Shown piece after piece: positions 10,330-18,560 of a stretch of 64,000 nt of DNA. The notes beneath the pieces were generated by a model that worked only from the letters and a program-made list of their open reading frames with translations, was not told the origin of the DNA and ran no database searches. The position numbers and the translations under genes are program-made. Positions within the stretch are counted from its first letter, which is position 1. Each line of letters opens with the position of its first letter. Origin of the DNA: Bradyrhizobium sp. (GTDB taxonomy: Bacteria; Pseudomonadota; Alphaproteobacteria; Rhizobiales; Xanthobacteraceae); assembly GCF_022844465.1 (NCBI RefSeq), contig NZ_JALHLP010000014.1, positions 47,189-111,188 on the forward strand, in the 5' to 3' direction.

Positions 10330-11811
10330 TTGACCTCCTTTCAGGATTTCGGCCTTGCCGATCCGATTTCGCGTGCGCTCAAGGAAGAGAACTATCTCAC
10401 CCCCACGCCGATCCAGACCCAGACCATCCCTCTCGCATTGACCGGCCGTGACGTCGTCGGCATCGCCCAGACCGGCACCGGCAAGACGGCTGCCTTCGCG
10501 CTTCCGATCCTGCACCGCATTCTCGAGAACCGCATCCGCCCGCAGCCCAAGAGCTGCCGCGTGCTGGTGCTCTCGCCCACCCGTGAACTGTCGGGCCAGA
10601 TTCTTGACAGCTTCAACGCCTATGGCCGCCATATCCGGTTGACATCGGCGCTGGCGATCGGCGGCGTGCCGATGGGCCGACAGGTCCGCTCGATCATGCA
10701 AGGCGTCGAGGTGCTGGTGGCGACCCCCGGTCGGCTGCTCGATCTTGTGCAGAGCAACGGGCTCAAGCTCGGCCAGGTCGAATTCCTGGTGCTCGACGAA
10801 GCCGACCGCATGCTCGACATGGGCTTCATCAACGACATCAGGAAGATCGTCGGCAAATTGCCGATCAAGCGGCAGACGCTGTTCTTCTCGGCCACAATGC
10901 CCAAAGACATCGCCGAGCTCGCCGAAGCCATGCTGCGCGATCCCGCCCGCGTGGCGGTGACGCCGGTGGCCTCCACGGTGGATCGGATCACCCAGCGCAT
11001 CATCCAGGTCGATTTCGCAGCCAAATCGGGGGTGCTGGCACAACTCCTGAAACAGGAACCGGTCGACCGCGCGCTGATCTTTACCCGCACCAAGCACGGC
11101 GCCGACAAGGTCGTGAAGACCCTGGAACGGGCCGGCATCGCCGCCAACGCCATTCACGGCAACAAGTCGCAGAACCACAGGGAACGCGTGCTGGCGGCGT
11201 TCCGAACCGGCGAGATCCGCACCCTGGTGGCCACCGACATCGCGGCCCGCGGCATCGACGTCGACGGCATCAGCCATGTCGTCAATTTCGACCTGCCCAA
11301 CGTGCCCGAAACCTATGTCCACCGCATCGGACGCACCGCCCGGGCCGGCGCCGAAGGCATTGCGATCTCGTTGATCGCGGGCGCCGAGGAGATGGGCTAT
11401 CTGCGCGACATCGAGCGGCTCATCCGCATTACCTTGCCTCGGGAAGACCGTCGCACGCCCGGCAGCCGCGACACCGCGCCGGCCCCCGCGTCGCGCCCGG
11501 CGCAACACCGGGGCGGCAGGCCCGCCCCGCGCGCCCACGCCGGCAGGGGCCAGGACCCGCGGGTTCATGAGCCGAGAGGACACGAACCGAGGGGTCATGA
11601 ATCCGCTTCGGCGACAAAAGGCCCTCGCCGTCCCCGGCGCGGTGGTGGTAATAATCCGCCGCCGCCGAGCCGACACGAACAGCCGCGTCCGGTCCAGCAG
11701 GGCGGCAAGAGCCAGGCGGGCCAGAGCGAGGGTATTCAGGGCGTCGCCTTCTTGCATCGCGAGAGCCGTCCGAATACCCAACCGAACCGTACCCACCGAC
11801 CGCAGCGCTAG
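10330..11811 (+). CDS. DEAD-box ATP-dependent RNA helicase with basic RG/PR-rich tail
   Basis: A protein of 493 residues that unwinds RNA in ribosome biogenesis or mRNA turnover; this subgroup resembles RhlE. It has all core motifs: Q-motif '[11 protein letters not shown]', Walker A 'AQTGTGKT' (46-53), 'PTRELSGQI', '[13 protein letters not shown]', 'FFSATMP', '[12 protein letters not shown]' and '[10 protein letters not shown]' (about 335). After about residue 375 the sequence becomes a disordered basic tail with repeats '[12 protein letters not shown]' and '[10 protein letters not shown]'. The start is TTG 10330 ([14 protein letters not shown]), chosen because the conserved N-terminus begins there and no in-frame ATG precedes it. 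A six-codon ORF (ATG 10313) overlaps that TTG out of frame. infA follows after 23 bases. Confidence 0.93.
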   Translation: MTSFQDFGLADPISRALKEENYLTPTPIQTQTIPLALTGRDVVGIAQTGTGKTAAFALPILHRILENRIRPQPKSCRVLVLSPTRELSGQILDSFNAYGRHIRLTSALAIGGVPMGRQVRSIMQGVEVLVATPGRLLDLVQSNGLKLGQVEFLVLDEADRMLDMGFINDIRKIVGKLPIKRQTLFFSATMPKDIAELAEAMLRDPARVAVTPVASTVDRITQRIIQVDFAAKSGVLAQLLKQEPVDRALIFTRTKHGADKVVKTLERAGIAANAIHGNKSQNHRERVLAAFRTGEIRTLVATDIAARGIDVDGISHVVNFDLPNVPETYVHRIGRTARAGAEGIAISLIAGAEEMGYLRDIERLIRITLPREDRRTPGSRDTAPAPASRPAQHRGGRPAPRAHAGRGQDPRVHEPRGHEPRGHESASATKGPRRPRRGGGNNPPPPSRHEQPRPVQQGGKSQAGQSEGIQGVAFLHRESRPNTQPNRTHRPQR

Positions 11812-11834
11812 CCTCGATCGATCTGGAGACAACC

Positions 11835-12119
11835 ATGGCTAAAGAAGAGCTGATCCAGTTCGAAGGACTGGTCACTGAAATCCTTCCCGACGCGCGCTAT
11901 CGTGTGCAGCTGGATGCCGGACACGAGATAGTCGCCTACACCGCAGGCAAGATGAAGAAGAACCGGATCAAGACGCTGGCGGGCGATCGGGTCACGATCG
12001 AGATGTCGCCCTATGACCTGGAGAAGGGCCGCCTGATCTTCCGGCACAAGGACGAGCGTCCCAACACCGGGGCTCCGCGTGGTGGGCCGCCGCGCGGCGG
12101 CCAGTTCCGCCGCCGCTAG
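11835..12119 (+). CDS. infA: Translation initiation factor IF-1 with C-terminal extension
   Basis: IF-1 binds the A site of the 30S subunit and helps IF-2 and IF-3 during initiation. The S1/OB-fold domain is complete: '[20 protein letters not shown]', '[18 protein letters not shown]' and '[23 protein letters not shown]'. Canonical IF-1 is about 72 residues, whereas this protein has 94. The extra 20 or so form a disordered, arginine/glycine-rich tail ('[15 protein letters not shown]'). The gene lies 23 bases downstream of an RNA helicase that also has a basic, glycine-rich tail. Bradyrhizobium-type genomes often hold a second, shorter infA elsewhere, so this copy may be specialised; that part is inference. 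Confidence 0.9.
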   Translation: MAKEELIQFEGLVTEILPDARYRVQLDAGHEIVAYTAGKMKKNRIKTLAGDRVTIEMSPYDLEKGRLIFRHKDERPNTGAPRGGPPRGGQFRRR

Positions 12120-12350
12120 CTCCCCCGCCAAACGCCGGCGAAGCCGCGCCCGACCTCCGATGTCGCGCGCGATCACGGCCGGCTGGCCGGGCGAATCAAA
12201 AAAACGCGGCTGTCAGGATTGTTTTGGACCCTGCCATGGAATAATATTGTCCATCGATTTTCGGCCGGACGACATTAGCTATCCACCGGTACAGCCGGTT
12301 TAGACGCTGACGACCCTTCCAAAAATTCGATCTCACCAGCCCATCGAAAG

Positions 12351-12389
12351 GTGGGTTACGACCTGTATATCTGAGAAGGGACTACCCAC
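12351..12389 (+). promoter_or_regulatory. Candidate leader hairpin at the csp start codon
   Basis: 'GTGGGT' (12351-12356) is complementary to 'ACCCAC' (12384-12389). The latter ends directly before the GTG start, and the ribosome site GAGAAGGG lies in the 27-base loop. Leader structure around the ribosome site is known for cold-shock mRNAs, but the hairpin here is only six base pairs. Confidence 0.4.
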
Positions 12390-12602
12390 GTGAGCATGGG
12401 AACCGTGAAGTGGTTTAACGCAACCAAGGGCTATGGCTTCATCCAGCCGGATGACGGCGGCAATGACGTGTTCGTGCACATCAGCGCGGTCGAGCGTGCC
12501 GGCCTTGGGACGCTTCGTGAAGGCCAGAAGATCTCCTACGAGATCGTGGCGGATCGCCGCTCTGGCAAATCTTCGGCCGATAATCTACGCGCCGCCGGGT
12601 AA
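12390..12602 (+). CDS. Cold-shock domain protein (CspA family)
   Basis: A 70-residue single cold-shock domain that binds single-stranded RNA/DNA and can act as an RNA chaperone. The RNP1 motif 'KGYGFIQ' and RNP2 motif 'DVFVHIS' are both intact after 'MGTVKWFN'. The start is GTG 12390 because GAGAAGGG lies nine bases before it; ATG 12396 is possible but too far from that site. It is preceded by a roughly 270-base region without genes, as is usual for a long csp leader, and followed by a strong terminator-like hairpin. Its nearness to a helicase and IF-1 suggests a cluster for RNA structure and translation, possibly active in cold. Confidence 0.93.
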   Translation: MSMGTVKWFNATKGYGFIQPDDGGNDVFVHISAVERAGLGTLREGQKISYEIVADRRSGKSSADNLRAAG

Positions 12603-12673
12603 GGCGATTTTCCGCGCGCTCAGCCTCCTGCGCCGGTTGCAGCGCGCCTTGAAGATTGGCTCTGAATGAAGCG

Positions 12674-12708
12674 AGAGGCCGCGCCCATGGTGCGGCCTCT
12701 TTCCTTCT
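12674..12708 (+). terminator. Rho-independent terminator after csp
   Basis: The stem 'AGAGGCCGC' / 'GCGGCCTCT' is followed by TTCCTTCTT. It lies between the convergent csp and tadG-like genes, so it probably serves the plus strand. Confidence 0.75.
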
Positions 12709-13286
12709 TACGTCGTGGTGCAAACTGTCGTGTTGTACATGACGCATTTGGACTGGCGCGGTCGGGTGTAGGTGAAATCGCTGAGCGTGATCCCGGCTTT
12801 GGCCAAGACGTAGCCGATGGTCGGCTCAAACTTGTAGCTGACTTGGCTGTAGATCAGATAGGTGTCGCCGACCTGGAGCGCGGTCGGGATCGGGACCGCG
12901 GTCCCGGCCGTGAGCGGCACCGCGCCCTTGCTCCATTGCACCCGCGCCTGCTTCGTCGCCGGATCCACGTAGAGTTGCGTGATCGTGGATTTCACCGGCG
13001 CCGACGTGTAGGGCGTCATGATGGCGGTGCTGGCATTATAGAAATTGTTCAGTTGGGCGTCCGTGACGGCCATATTCTGCGACGTCAGGTCAGACAGTGT
13101 TCGCGCCATCAGCGTCACCTTGCGCTTCACGGCGACGCCGGTCGAGAACTCTTCGGTTCCGAAGAACAGCACCAGCATCAGCGGGACGATCATGGCAAAT
13201 TCGACCGCCGCGACGCCGCGCTTGTCGTTGAACAGGCCGCACGCCATACGGCGCATGCGGAGCCATATTTTCATCATCGGTTTCAT
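12708..13286 (-). CDS. TadG/TadE-like pseudopilin
   Basis: A Tad pilus minor pseudopilin of 192 residues. The N-terminal signature 'DKRGVAAVEFAMIVPLMLV' (G followed by a hydrophobic helix with glutamate at position five) is the TadE-like prepilin pattern cleaved by a CpaA/TadV-type peptidase. The rest is extracytoplasmic with paired cysteines near the C-terminus ('KCVMYNTTVC'). The track ORF starts at 13838, but its first part is an out-of-frame reading of the upstream tadE gene, so I start at ATG 13286 (MKPMMKIW). It follows tadE by eight bases in the same orientation. It is shorter than classical TadG with a VWA domain and is best called a second TadE-like protein. Confidence 0.82.
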   Translation of the reverse strand: MKPMMKIWLRMRRMACGLFNDKRGVAAVEFAMIVPLMLVLFFGTEEFSTGVAVKRKVTLMARTLSDLTSQNMAVTDAQLNNFYNASTAIMTPYTSAPVKSTITQLYVDPATKQARVQWSKGAVPLTAGTAVPIPTALQVGDTYLIYSQVSYKFEPTIGYVLAKAGITLSDFTYTRPRQSKCVMYNTTVCTTT

Positions 13287-13294
13287 GCTCTGCC

Positions 13295-13831
13295 CTAGAA
13301 GGGTTCGTTCTGGAAGGCGGCGGTTGCGGTCAACAGTCGCTGGCTGTTGCCGATATTCGCGACGTTGAAGCCGAGCCCGGTGACGAACAGCGGCCACTTG
13401 TAGAACAGCCGCACTACGACGATGTCGCCGGCGACGCCGGGAAGATAATTGTTCGGAGGCACGAAATTCTTGCCGGCGTCGATCGGGTCGGCAATGTTGA
13501 CGGACGAGAACGCGGGATAGCTCTTCACGTCGATGGAAATTCCGTTCACGCAATCGAACATCACGGTAATCTTGCTGCAAACGAGATTCTTGAACTGCGC
13601 CTGCGTCAGCGACGCGCTCTGCACCTGACCGGTCATGATCAGGCGCGCCGAATCCTGCGCGACGGTCTCGAGCACCTGGCTGGCAAAGAACACCATCGCG
13701 ATCTCGATGATCGCGAACAGCAGGCCGAAGAACAATGGTGCAACCAGCGCGAACTCGACCGCGGCCGAGCCACGCCGGTTGCGGCGGAATCGGCGCAGGA
13801 TGTTTGCCTTGGGAACTCCGGGCGACGGCAT
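13295..13831 (-). CDS. tadE: TadE-like pseudopilin
   Basis: A Tad pilus pseudopilin of 178 residues. The processing region 'RNRRGSAAVEFALVAPLFFG' has a G|SAAVEF cleavage context and a following transmembrane helix (LLFAIIEIAMVFFASQVL). The remainder lies outside the membrane and has two cysteines ('LVCSKITVMFDCVNG'). It starts at ATG 13831 and precedes the second pseudopilin by eight bases, forming a two-gene unit transcribed away from the main tad operon. TadE-like proteins are needed for pilus assembly in Caulobacter-type systems. A candidate CtrA box lies about 100 bases upstream. Confidence 0.88.
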   Translation of the reverse strand: MPSPGVPKANILRRFRRNRRGSAAVEFALVAPLFFGLLFAIIEIAMVFFASQVLETVAQDSARLIMTGQVQSASLTQAQFKNLVCSKITVMFDCVNGISIDVKSYPAFSSVNIADPIDAGKNFVPPNNYLPGVAGDIVVVRLFYKWPLFVTGLGFNVANIGNSQRLLTATAAFQNEPF

Positions 13832-13928
13832 CGAACAAACCTCGGGGCGCGAGAGGGCTACCGGTAGGAATTACCCTGAATCGATTGTCGAAGTGTTGCG
13901 CCGGACCCAGCCAGAGCGGCCCGTTGGG

Positions 13929-13944
13929 TTAAGCCTGCGTCAAC
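13929..13944 (-). promoter_or_regulatory. Candidate CtrA box upstream of tadE
   Basis: The minus strand reads TTGA-CGCAGGC-TTAAC, one mismatch from the CtrA consensus TTAA-N7-TTAAC. The spacing is correct and it lies about 100 bases before the tadE start. No experimental support is available from sequence. Confidence 0.4.
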
Positions 13945-13995
13945 CATGTTGAGCGATCGCCACGCCCGCGAGCGCGGCGCCCTGGTGGCGCTGCT

Positions 13996-14511
13996 TCAGT
14001 TGGGCTTGGCCGCCGCTGCCGCCGCGGCGGCGGATCCGCTGGCCTGGCTGCTGAGTGAGCCGGCCTGATCGATTGCCGCGCGGAAATAGCCGACCCCGTC
14101 GCCGAGGGTGATACGGCGCTGGCAGACCGGCATGCAGCTGTAGGACTCCCGCTCGACGCCGCGATAGACAGTGACGAGTTGATCGCTGGGACCCTCGACC
14201 TGAATCTGACGATCCACCAGCACTTCGCCATTGCGGTCCATGGCGATGAAGTTGGTGGCGCCGTAACCCTTGCCGGTCACCACGACAATGCCGCCGCTCT
14301 GCAGCGTGACGTCCGCGATCAGCGGGTTGCCGACGACGATCGTGGAAACCTTGGCCGGAAGCTTCACGAGCTTGGCCTGATCGACATAGACGGCGATGCG
14401 GTCCGGATCCGGTGCGGCAAGGCAGACGGCCGGCCACAACAGCATGGCCGTTGCGAGGGAACGCAACCCAAACCGCGCACGCGCGCGACTACGCTGGGAC
14501 TTCAACGGCAT
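13996..14511 (-). CDS. Stand-alone pilus/secretin N-terminal domain protein (CpaC-N like)
   Basis: A predicted exported protein of 171 residues with signal peptide 'FGLRSLATAMLLWPAVCLA'. The body matches the domain found at the N-terminus of CpaC/RcpA secretins ('VDQAKLVKLPAKVSTIVVGN', 'GGIVVVTGKGYGATNFIAMD'), but there is no secretin beta domain. A CxxxC pair ('SCMPVCQRRITLGDG') precedes an alanine-rich tail of eight consecutive alanines. It is the third minus-strand gene next to the pseudopilins. It probably acts in the periplasm beside the CpaC secretin channel; that role is inferred from domain and context. Confidence 0.78.
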   Translation of the reverse strand: MPLKSQRSRARARFGLRSLATAMLLWPAVCLAAPDPDRIAVYVDQAKLVKLPAKVSTIVVGNPLIADVTLQSGGIVVVTGKGYGATNFIAMDRNGEVLVDRQIQVEGPSDQLVTVYRGVERESYSCMPVCQRRITLGDGVGYFRAAIDQAGSLSSQASGSAAAAAAAAKPN

Positions 14512-14724
14512 ATTCCAACTCCGGGGCGTTACAAGCCGGCAATAGCGATACGCTGCGGAACCGGCGCCCGACGGGGTGAATCTGACGACAATTCATGAAC
14601 GAAGTGCAAATGGCGGCGAATGAATGGCGCCGTCAGCGGCCGCTAGCTTTTCCTTAAGCATGATTTGCGCGCAAGCACCGGGCCGGAGTCGATCAGACGT
14701 CTGTGGGCGCCAGTTCTGACGCGG

Positions 14725-15561
14725 TTATCGCCGTTGCTTCCGGAACGGATAGACCAGTTGTCCGACGAGGTCGCCGGGGAAAGAGGACGGCTCGTCCAGG
14801 CCATACTGGTCCGGCAGCCGATTAGCCGGCAGCCGGAAGGTTCCGAACAGAATATCCCACACGGGAAAGGTCCCCGCGAAATTGGTGTCGCCACCTTCCA
14901 TGCGGGAGGTGTGGTGCCAACGATGAAACACCGGCGTTGCTACCACGTATTTCAACGGGCCGAGCGTCCAGTTCAGGTTGGCGTGGACGAACGCCGAATG
15001 GAAGATGTTGAACGGCCCGAGCCAGAGCATCACGACCGGCGAAATCCCTGCCAGCAGCAGCGCGGCGTCGATGCCGATGGTTCCCAGCAGCAGGTTCACG
15101 GGGTGAAAGCGCGCCGCGGAAATCCAGTCCACGTCCTGGGATGAATGATGGATGGCGTGGTACTTCCAGAATCCGCCGCCATGAAACATCCGATGCAGCC
15201 AGTACATCATGAAATCGGCCAGCACCAGGAACACGATCGCCTGCAGCCACAATGGCAGCGTCGACAGCGGGCCATGGCCGTTGTCGTAGAAGGCGATCAG
15301 TTCGTCGGCGTCGCTGATCCCGAACAGCAGCCCGCTGCCGAGCACCAGCAGCCCGATCCGGAAGACGCGCGCAAACAACGGCACCAGGAACCAGTAGGAA
15401 ATGTCGGCTATGAGTTCGCGCTTGCGCCACCAGGGCTTGCCGGGATTGCAGGCCCAGAAATGCGTCAACACCGAGAACACCAGCGCCAGCGCAAGCGTCA
15501 CAGGCAGTACCTTGACGAGGGTCTGGCCGAGCATCTCAAGGATTTCCAGGCCCACGGACAT
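14725..15561 (-). CDS. Fatty acid hydroxylase / sterol desaturase superfamily protein (copy 1)
   Basis: An integral membrane di-iron oxygenase of 278 residues. The histidine clusters 'HRMFH', 'HAIHH' and 'HRWHH' provide the metal ligands expected for this superfamily, which hydroxylates or desaturates lipids. Several hydrophobic segments precede the histidine region (VTLALALVFSVLTHF; VFRIGLLVLGSGLLFG). The substrate cannot be told from sequence. It is closely paralogous to the gene at 17099-17923, with the same N-terminal 'HFWACNPGKPWWRKREL' and the same order of motifs. A polytopic membrane protein lies between the two copies, all three on the minus strand. The trio interrupts the Tad pilus region. 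Confidence 0.88.
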   Translation of the reverse strand: MSVGLEILEMLGQTLVKVLPVTLALALVFSVLTHFWACNPGKPWWRKRELIADISYWFLVPLFARVFRIGLLVLGSGLLFGISDADELIAFYDNGHGPLSTLPLWLQAIVFLVLADFMMYWLHRMFHGGGFWKYHAIHHSSQDVDWISAARFHPVNLLLGTIGIDAALLLAGISPVVMLWLGPFNIFHSAFVHANLNWTLGPLKYVVATPVFHRWHHTSRMEGGDTNFAGTFPVWDILFGTFRLPANRLPDQYGLDEPSSFPGDLVGQLVYPFRKQRR

Positions 15562-15624
15562 TGCCGCCTCTCGTGATCAGCCTCAAGGCTTTGAAGCACA
15601 ACGTGCAGCGAGCAAATGAGACAG

Positions 15625-17076
15625 TCAATTGGCCTTGCGGGCGTGTACCACGGATGTTTCGTCCACATGGACGCGCTGCCAGCCATCGAGATGATCGAGC
15701 AGCGTGATCGCGGGCGTCCCAGGCGTCAGCAGCACGGCGTCGATGTCGTAGTCCCGGAGAATATCGAGCAACTGGTTGACGTCCTTGAGCTGCAGCGCGC
15801 GAAAATATCTCGTCACGAACTTTTCACCGTATAGTTCGGATCGTCCGTCTATGAACACCGGCATTCCGCGCGCGATGAGGTATCCACCGAACGGAAGATC
15901 GTTGAGGATACGCTTGGCGTTCTCTCGTTTCAGTACGTCCACCGCGGCGGCCGGCGAATGGGCCGGCCTCGGCGTGTACTCACGGTGGGCAACGACCGCC
16001 CCGGTCAGGACCCCGACAGCCGCGGCCAGTGCGACCGCTGACGCGGCCGGAAAGCCGGCTCGCGCCGGCCCCGAGGTCCGCAGGCCGAACTGCTCCACTA
16101 TCGGCTTCAGCACCACCAGCGGCATCAGCAGAGCGAATATCTCGAAGTTCCTGACGTGGGAAAGCGTCATGTGGAGCAGGACCAGCACCAGCAGGATACG
16201 CGGCGGCGACAGCTTGACACCCCAGAACAGGGCGCCGGCGATCGACAGCAGGATCACGCCTTCGAACGGGCTGAAGGAACTGAAATTGGCCGGCATCCAT
16301 TCGGCGATCAGCTGCAACAATTCGCCGAGCTGAAGAATCTTGCGGGAGGCCAGGATGGATTCCCATCCGTAGGGCGTTACGCAGGTGGCGGCCAGCGCGC
16401 AGGCGCCGAACGCAGCCCAGCGCAGCCCCAGCGATACGGGCTGCGAAGATCGCGCATTCCACACCGCATCCAGCGCGAAGGCCCCAACCAAGACCAGTCC
16501 GAGCAGGAATCCGCCATGCAGATTGGTCCACAGCACGATCAGGGGCAGCAGCCAGAATGACGGCGCTTCGCCCCGCTCGCTCGCCGACATCAATCCGTAC
16601 ACCCATGCCAGCATCACCGGCAACGCCAGCACATGCGGCCGGGCGAACGCGTGCCCGATCGAAAGCAGCAACGCCGCGACTGCAATCATGATGACAAAGG
16701 CTGCGGGAACACGTCGGGAAAGAATGTAACAAAGAAGCGCGAAAGTCGCCGCGAACGAAGCCGCGGAGAGAACGACGGGCCCCGCCCAGCCCGCAAGCCG
16801 GTAGGCTCCGGCAAACAGCACTTGCGCAAGCCAGGCGGTTGAGATCCATGCTTCACCCGGCTTTGTGAACGAATAGATGTCGACGCGCGGCAAGGCGCCG
16901 TGATCGAGGACCCAGTTGCCCGTCGCCACATGCCAGTAGGTGTCGGTGTCGTTGAGCAGCAGGTTGCCGTTGATCAGTACGACCACGTACACCCAGATTC
17001 CCATCCAGGCCCAGGCCGGGACGTGCGCGAGGCTGAACGCTTTCGCTGGGCTGCCGGCTGCAACGGTCTCGGTCAT
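15625..17076 (-). CDS. Polytopic membrane protein, GT-C glycosyltransferase-like
   Basis: A protein of 483 residues with about ten predicted membrane segments and a soluble C-terminal domain of about 100 residues. The first loop contains 'LLNDTDTYWHVATGNWVLDH', an acidic motif after transmembrane helix 1 reminiscent of GT-C lipid-linked sugar transferases. The C-terminal part includes 'FGGYLIARGMPVFIDGRSEL'. I cannot name the family with certainty or a substrate. The start is ATG 17076 (MTETVAAGSP); the longer track ORF would run into the neighbouring desaturase gene. It lies between two paralogous hydroxylase/desaturase genes, suggesting joint action on a membrane lipid; that is inference. 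Confidence 0.65.
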   Translation of the reverse strand: MTETVAAGSPAKAFSLAHVPAWAWMGIWVYVVVLINGNLLLNDTDTYWHVATGNWVLDHGALPRVDIYSFTKPGEAWISTAWLAQVLFAGAYRLAGWAGPVVLSAASFAATFALLCYILSRRVPAAFVIMIAVAALLLSIGHAFARPHVLALPVMLAWVYGLMSASERGEAPSFWLLPLIVLWTNLHGGFLLGLVLVGAFALDAVWNARSSQPVSLGLRWAAFGACALAATCVTPYGWESILASRKILQLGELLQLIAEWMPANFSSFSPFEGVILLSIAGALFWGVKLSPPRILLVLVLLHMTLSHVRNFEIFALLMPLVVLKPIVEQFGLRTSGPARAGFPAASAVALAAAVGVLTGAVVAHREYTPRPAHSPAAAVDVLKRENAKRILNDLPFGGYLIARGMPVFIDGRSELYGEKFVTRYFRALQLKDVNQLLDILRDYDIDAVLLTPGTPAITLLDHLDGWQRVHVDETSVVHARKAN

Positions 17077-17098
17077 CAAGAACGCTTTCCCCGACACG

Positions 17099-17923
17099 CT
17101 ACTGCCGAAACGGATATGCCAGCTGACCACCGATCGCGGTGGGGATCTGATCGCTTACGCCGTAATCGTCCGGCAGCCGGTTCTCCGGCATGCGGAACGT
17201 CCCGAACAGGATATCCCAGAGCGGAAACGTACCGGCGAAATTGCTGTTGCCGCCTTCCTCGAGCGAGGTGTGGTGCCAGCGATGGAAGACCGGCGTGGCG
17301 AGCACGTATTTGAAAGGCCCGAGCGTCCAGTTCAGATTGGCGTGAACGAAGGCGGAGTGAAAGGTGGTGAACGGCCCGACCCACAGCATGATGTTGGGAG
17401 AGATGCCGGCCATCAGCAGGATAGCGTCCACCAGTATCGTTCCGATCAGCAGATTGACCGGATGGAACCGCGCCGCCGAAATCCATTCCAGGTCGGCGGA
17501 GGAGTGATGGATGGCATGATACTTCCAGAAGCCGCCGCGGTGAAACATCCGGTGCAGCCAGTACAGCATGAAGTCGGACGCGACCACAAACAGCACCGCC
17601 TGAATCCAGAGCGGCAGCTGCGCCAGAGGTCCATGGCCGTTATCGTAGAAGGCGATCAACGCGTCGGCATCGTGAATGTCGAAGAGCACCGCAGCGCCCA
17701 GCACCATCAGCCCGATGCGGAAGATGCGGGCGAACACCGGTACGAAGAACCAGTAGCAGACGTCGGTCACCAATTCGCGCTTGCGCCACCACGGCTTGCC
17801 GGGATTGCAGGCCCAGAAGTGCGAGAGAACCGTGAATACCAGCGCGAGCGCGATGGTGACCGGCAGGATCTTCGCCATCGTCTGGCCGACCATCTCGATA
17901 ACTTCAAACGGCAAAGTGGACAT
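17099..17923 (-). CDS. Fatty acid hydroxylase / sterol desaturase superfamily protein (copy 2)
   Basis: A paralogue of the 14725-15561 gene, 274 residues, with the same histidine clusters 'HRMFH', 'HAIHH' and 'HRWHH' and the same membrane layout. Differences are concentrated in the N-terminus and C-terminus ('LPDDYGVSDQIPTAIGGQL' here). It is presumably an inner-membrane di-iron enzyme acting on a lipid. It starts at ATG 17923 and is the first gene of the three-gene minus-strand unit, divergent from flp. The copies probably arose by duplication and have been kept with intact metal ligands, so both are likely active. Confidence 0.88.
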   Translation of the reverse strand: MSTLPFEVIEMVGQTMAKILPVTIALALVFTVLSHFWACNPGKPWWRKRELVTDVCYWFFVPVFARIFRIGLMVLGAAVLFDIHDADALIAFYDNGHGPLAQLPLWIQAVLFVVASDFMLYWLHRMFHRGGFWKYHAIHHSSADLEWISAARFHPVNLLIGTILVDAILLMAGISPNIMLWVGPFTTFHSAFVHANLNWTLGPFKYVLATPVFHRWHHTSLEEGGNSNFAGTFPLWDILFGTFRMPENRLPDDYGVSDQIPTAIGGQLAYPFRQ

Positions 17924-18047
17924 GGCGGCCTCGCTGGACGGGACTTCCCAAGCGGTATCTGCTCGCGCTTAAAGAGCCATGAATGCTGTGCGCCCGTTGC
18001 TGCGCCGCGCGGCTAGCAAGCCCGCGTTTCGCAATATACCTCACGCC

Positions 18048-18063
18048 TTAATCCCGCATTTAC
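18048..18063 (+). promoter_or_regulatory. Candidate CtrA box upstream of flp
   Basis: TTAA-TCCCGCA-TTTAC is one mismatch from TTAA-N7-TTAAC, with correct spacing, 158 bases before the flp start codon. CtrA control of pilA/flp is established in Caulobacter; here it is a sequence match only. Confidence 0.4.
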
Positions 18064-18220
18064 TGTGCTCAAGAACAGCGGATTAGGGCTGTCTTTACCT
18101 GATCGAATTAACTGCGTCGAAATTGTCGCAACCTAGGTTACCGCCATGGTCACGGTGCTGAGAACGCCGGGGAGACCAATACTCGTTTGAACAGCCACTG
18201 TGTACACAGGAGCCATATGT

Positions 18221-18385
18221 ATGAAGAACCTCGTTTCGCGTTTCGTGAAGGATGAGTCCGGCGCCACCGCCATCGAGTACGGCCTGATCGCCGCCGGGAT
18301 CGCGATTGCGATCATCACCGCCGTCCGCGGCGTCGGCACCCAGCTGTCCGGCAACTTCGACAAGATCTCGACGTCGCTGAAGTAA
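18221..18385 (+). CDS. flp: Flp/Fap-type major pilin
   Basis: A type IVb Flp pilin precursor of 54 residues, the major structural subunit of the Tad pilus. The processing site is 'DESG|ATAIEYGLIAAG', with glycine at -1, glutamate at +5 and the adjacent tyrosine typical of Flp pilins, followed by a hydrophobic helix. The start is ATG 18221 with ribosome site ACAGGAG eight bases upstream; the longer track ORF starting at 18200 has no such support. A strong terminator follows, so the pilin can be made in excess over the downstream assembly genes. CpaA, encoded next, should cleave it. Confidence 0.95.
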   Translation: MKNLVSRFVKDESGATAIEYGLIAAGIAIAIITAVRGVGTQLSGNFDKISTSLK

Positions 18386-18410
18386 GCGACCGTTCGCGCT
18401 TGTCGTCAAA

Positions 18411-18436
18411 GGCCCCGGCAATGCCGGGGCCTTTTT
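18411..18436 (+). terminator. Rho-independent terminator after flp
   Basis: A perfect stem 'GGCCCCGGC' / 'GCCGGGGCC' with a three-base loop and five T residues lies 25 bases after the flp stop. Confidence 0.92.
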
Positions 18437-18560
18437 CGTCTTGTTTCCAGCCGGCGGCCCTGCGCAACTGCCGCGCCGCCGTTTCCCGATCATTTACCTG
18501 TCGCCAATAGGCTGCAGCGAAGTCCTGATCGCATCCTTATCCCAACGGACCGGCCGCCCC

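Noticed and set aside
10228-11832. 534-residue minus-strand ORF
   Set aside because: Antisense to the helicase gene.
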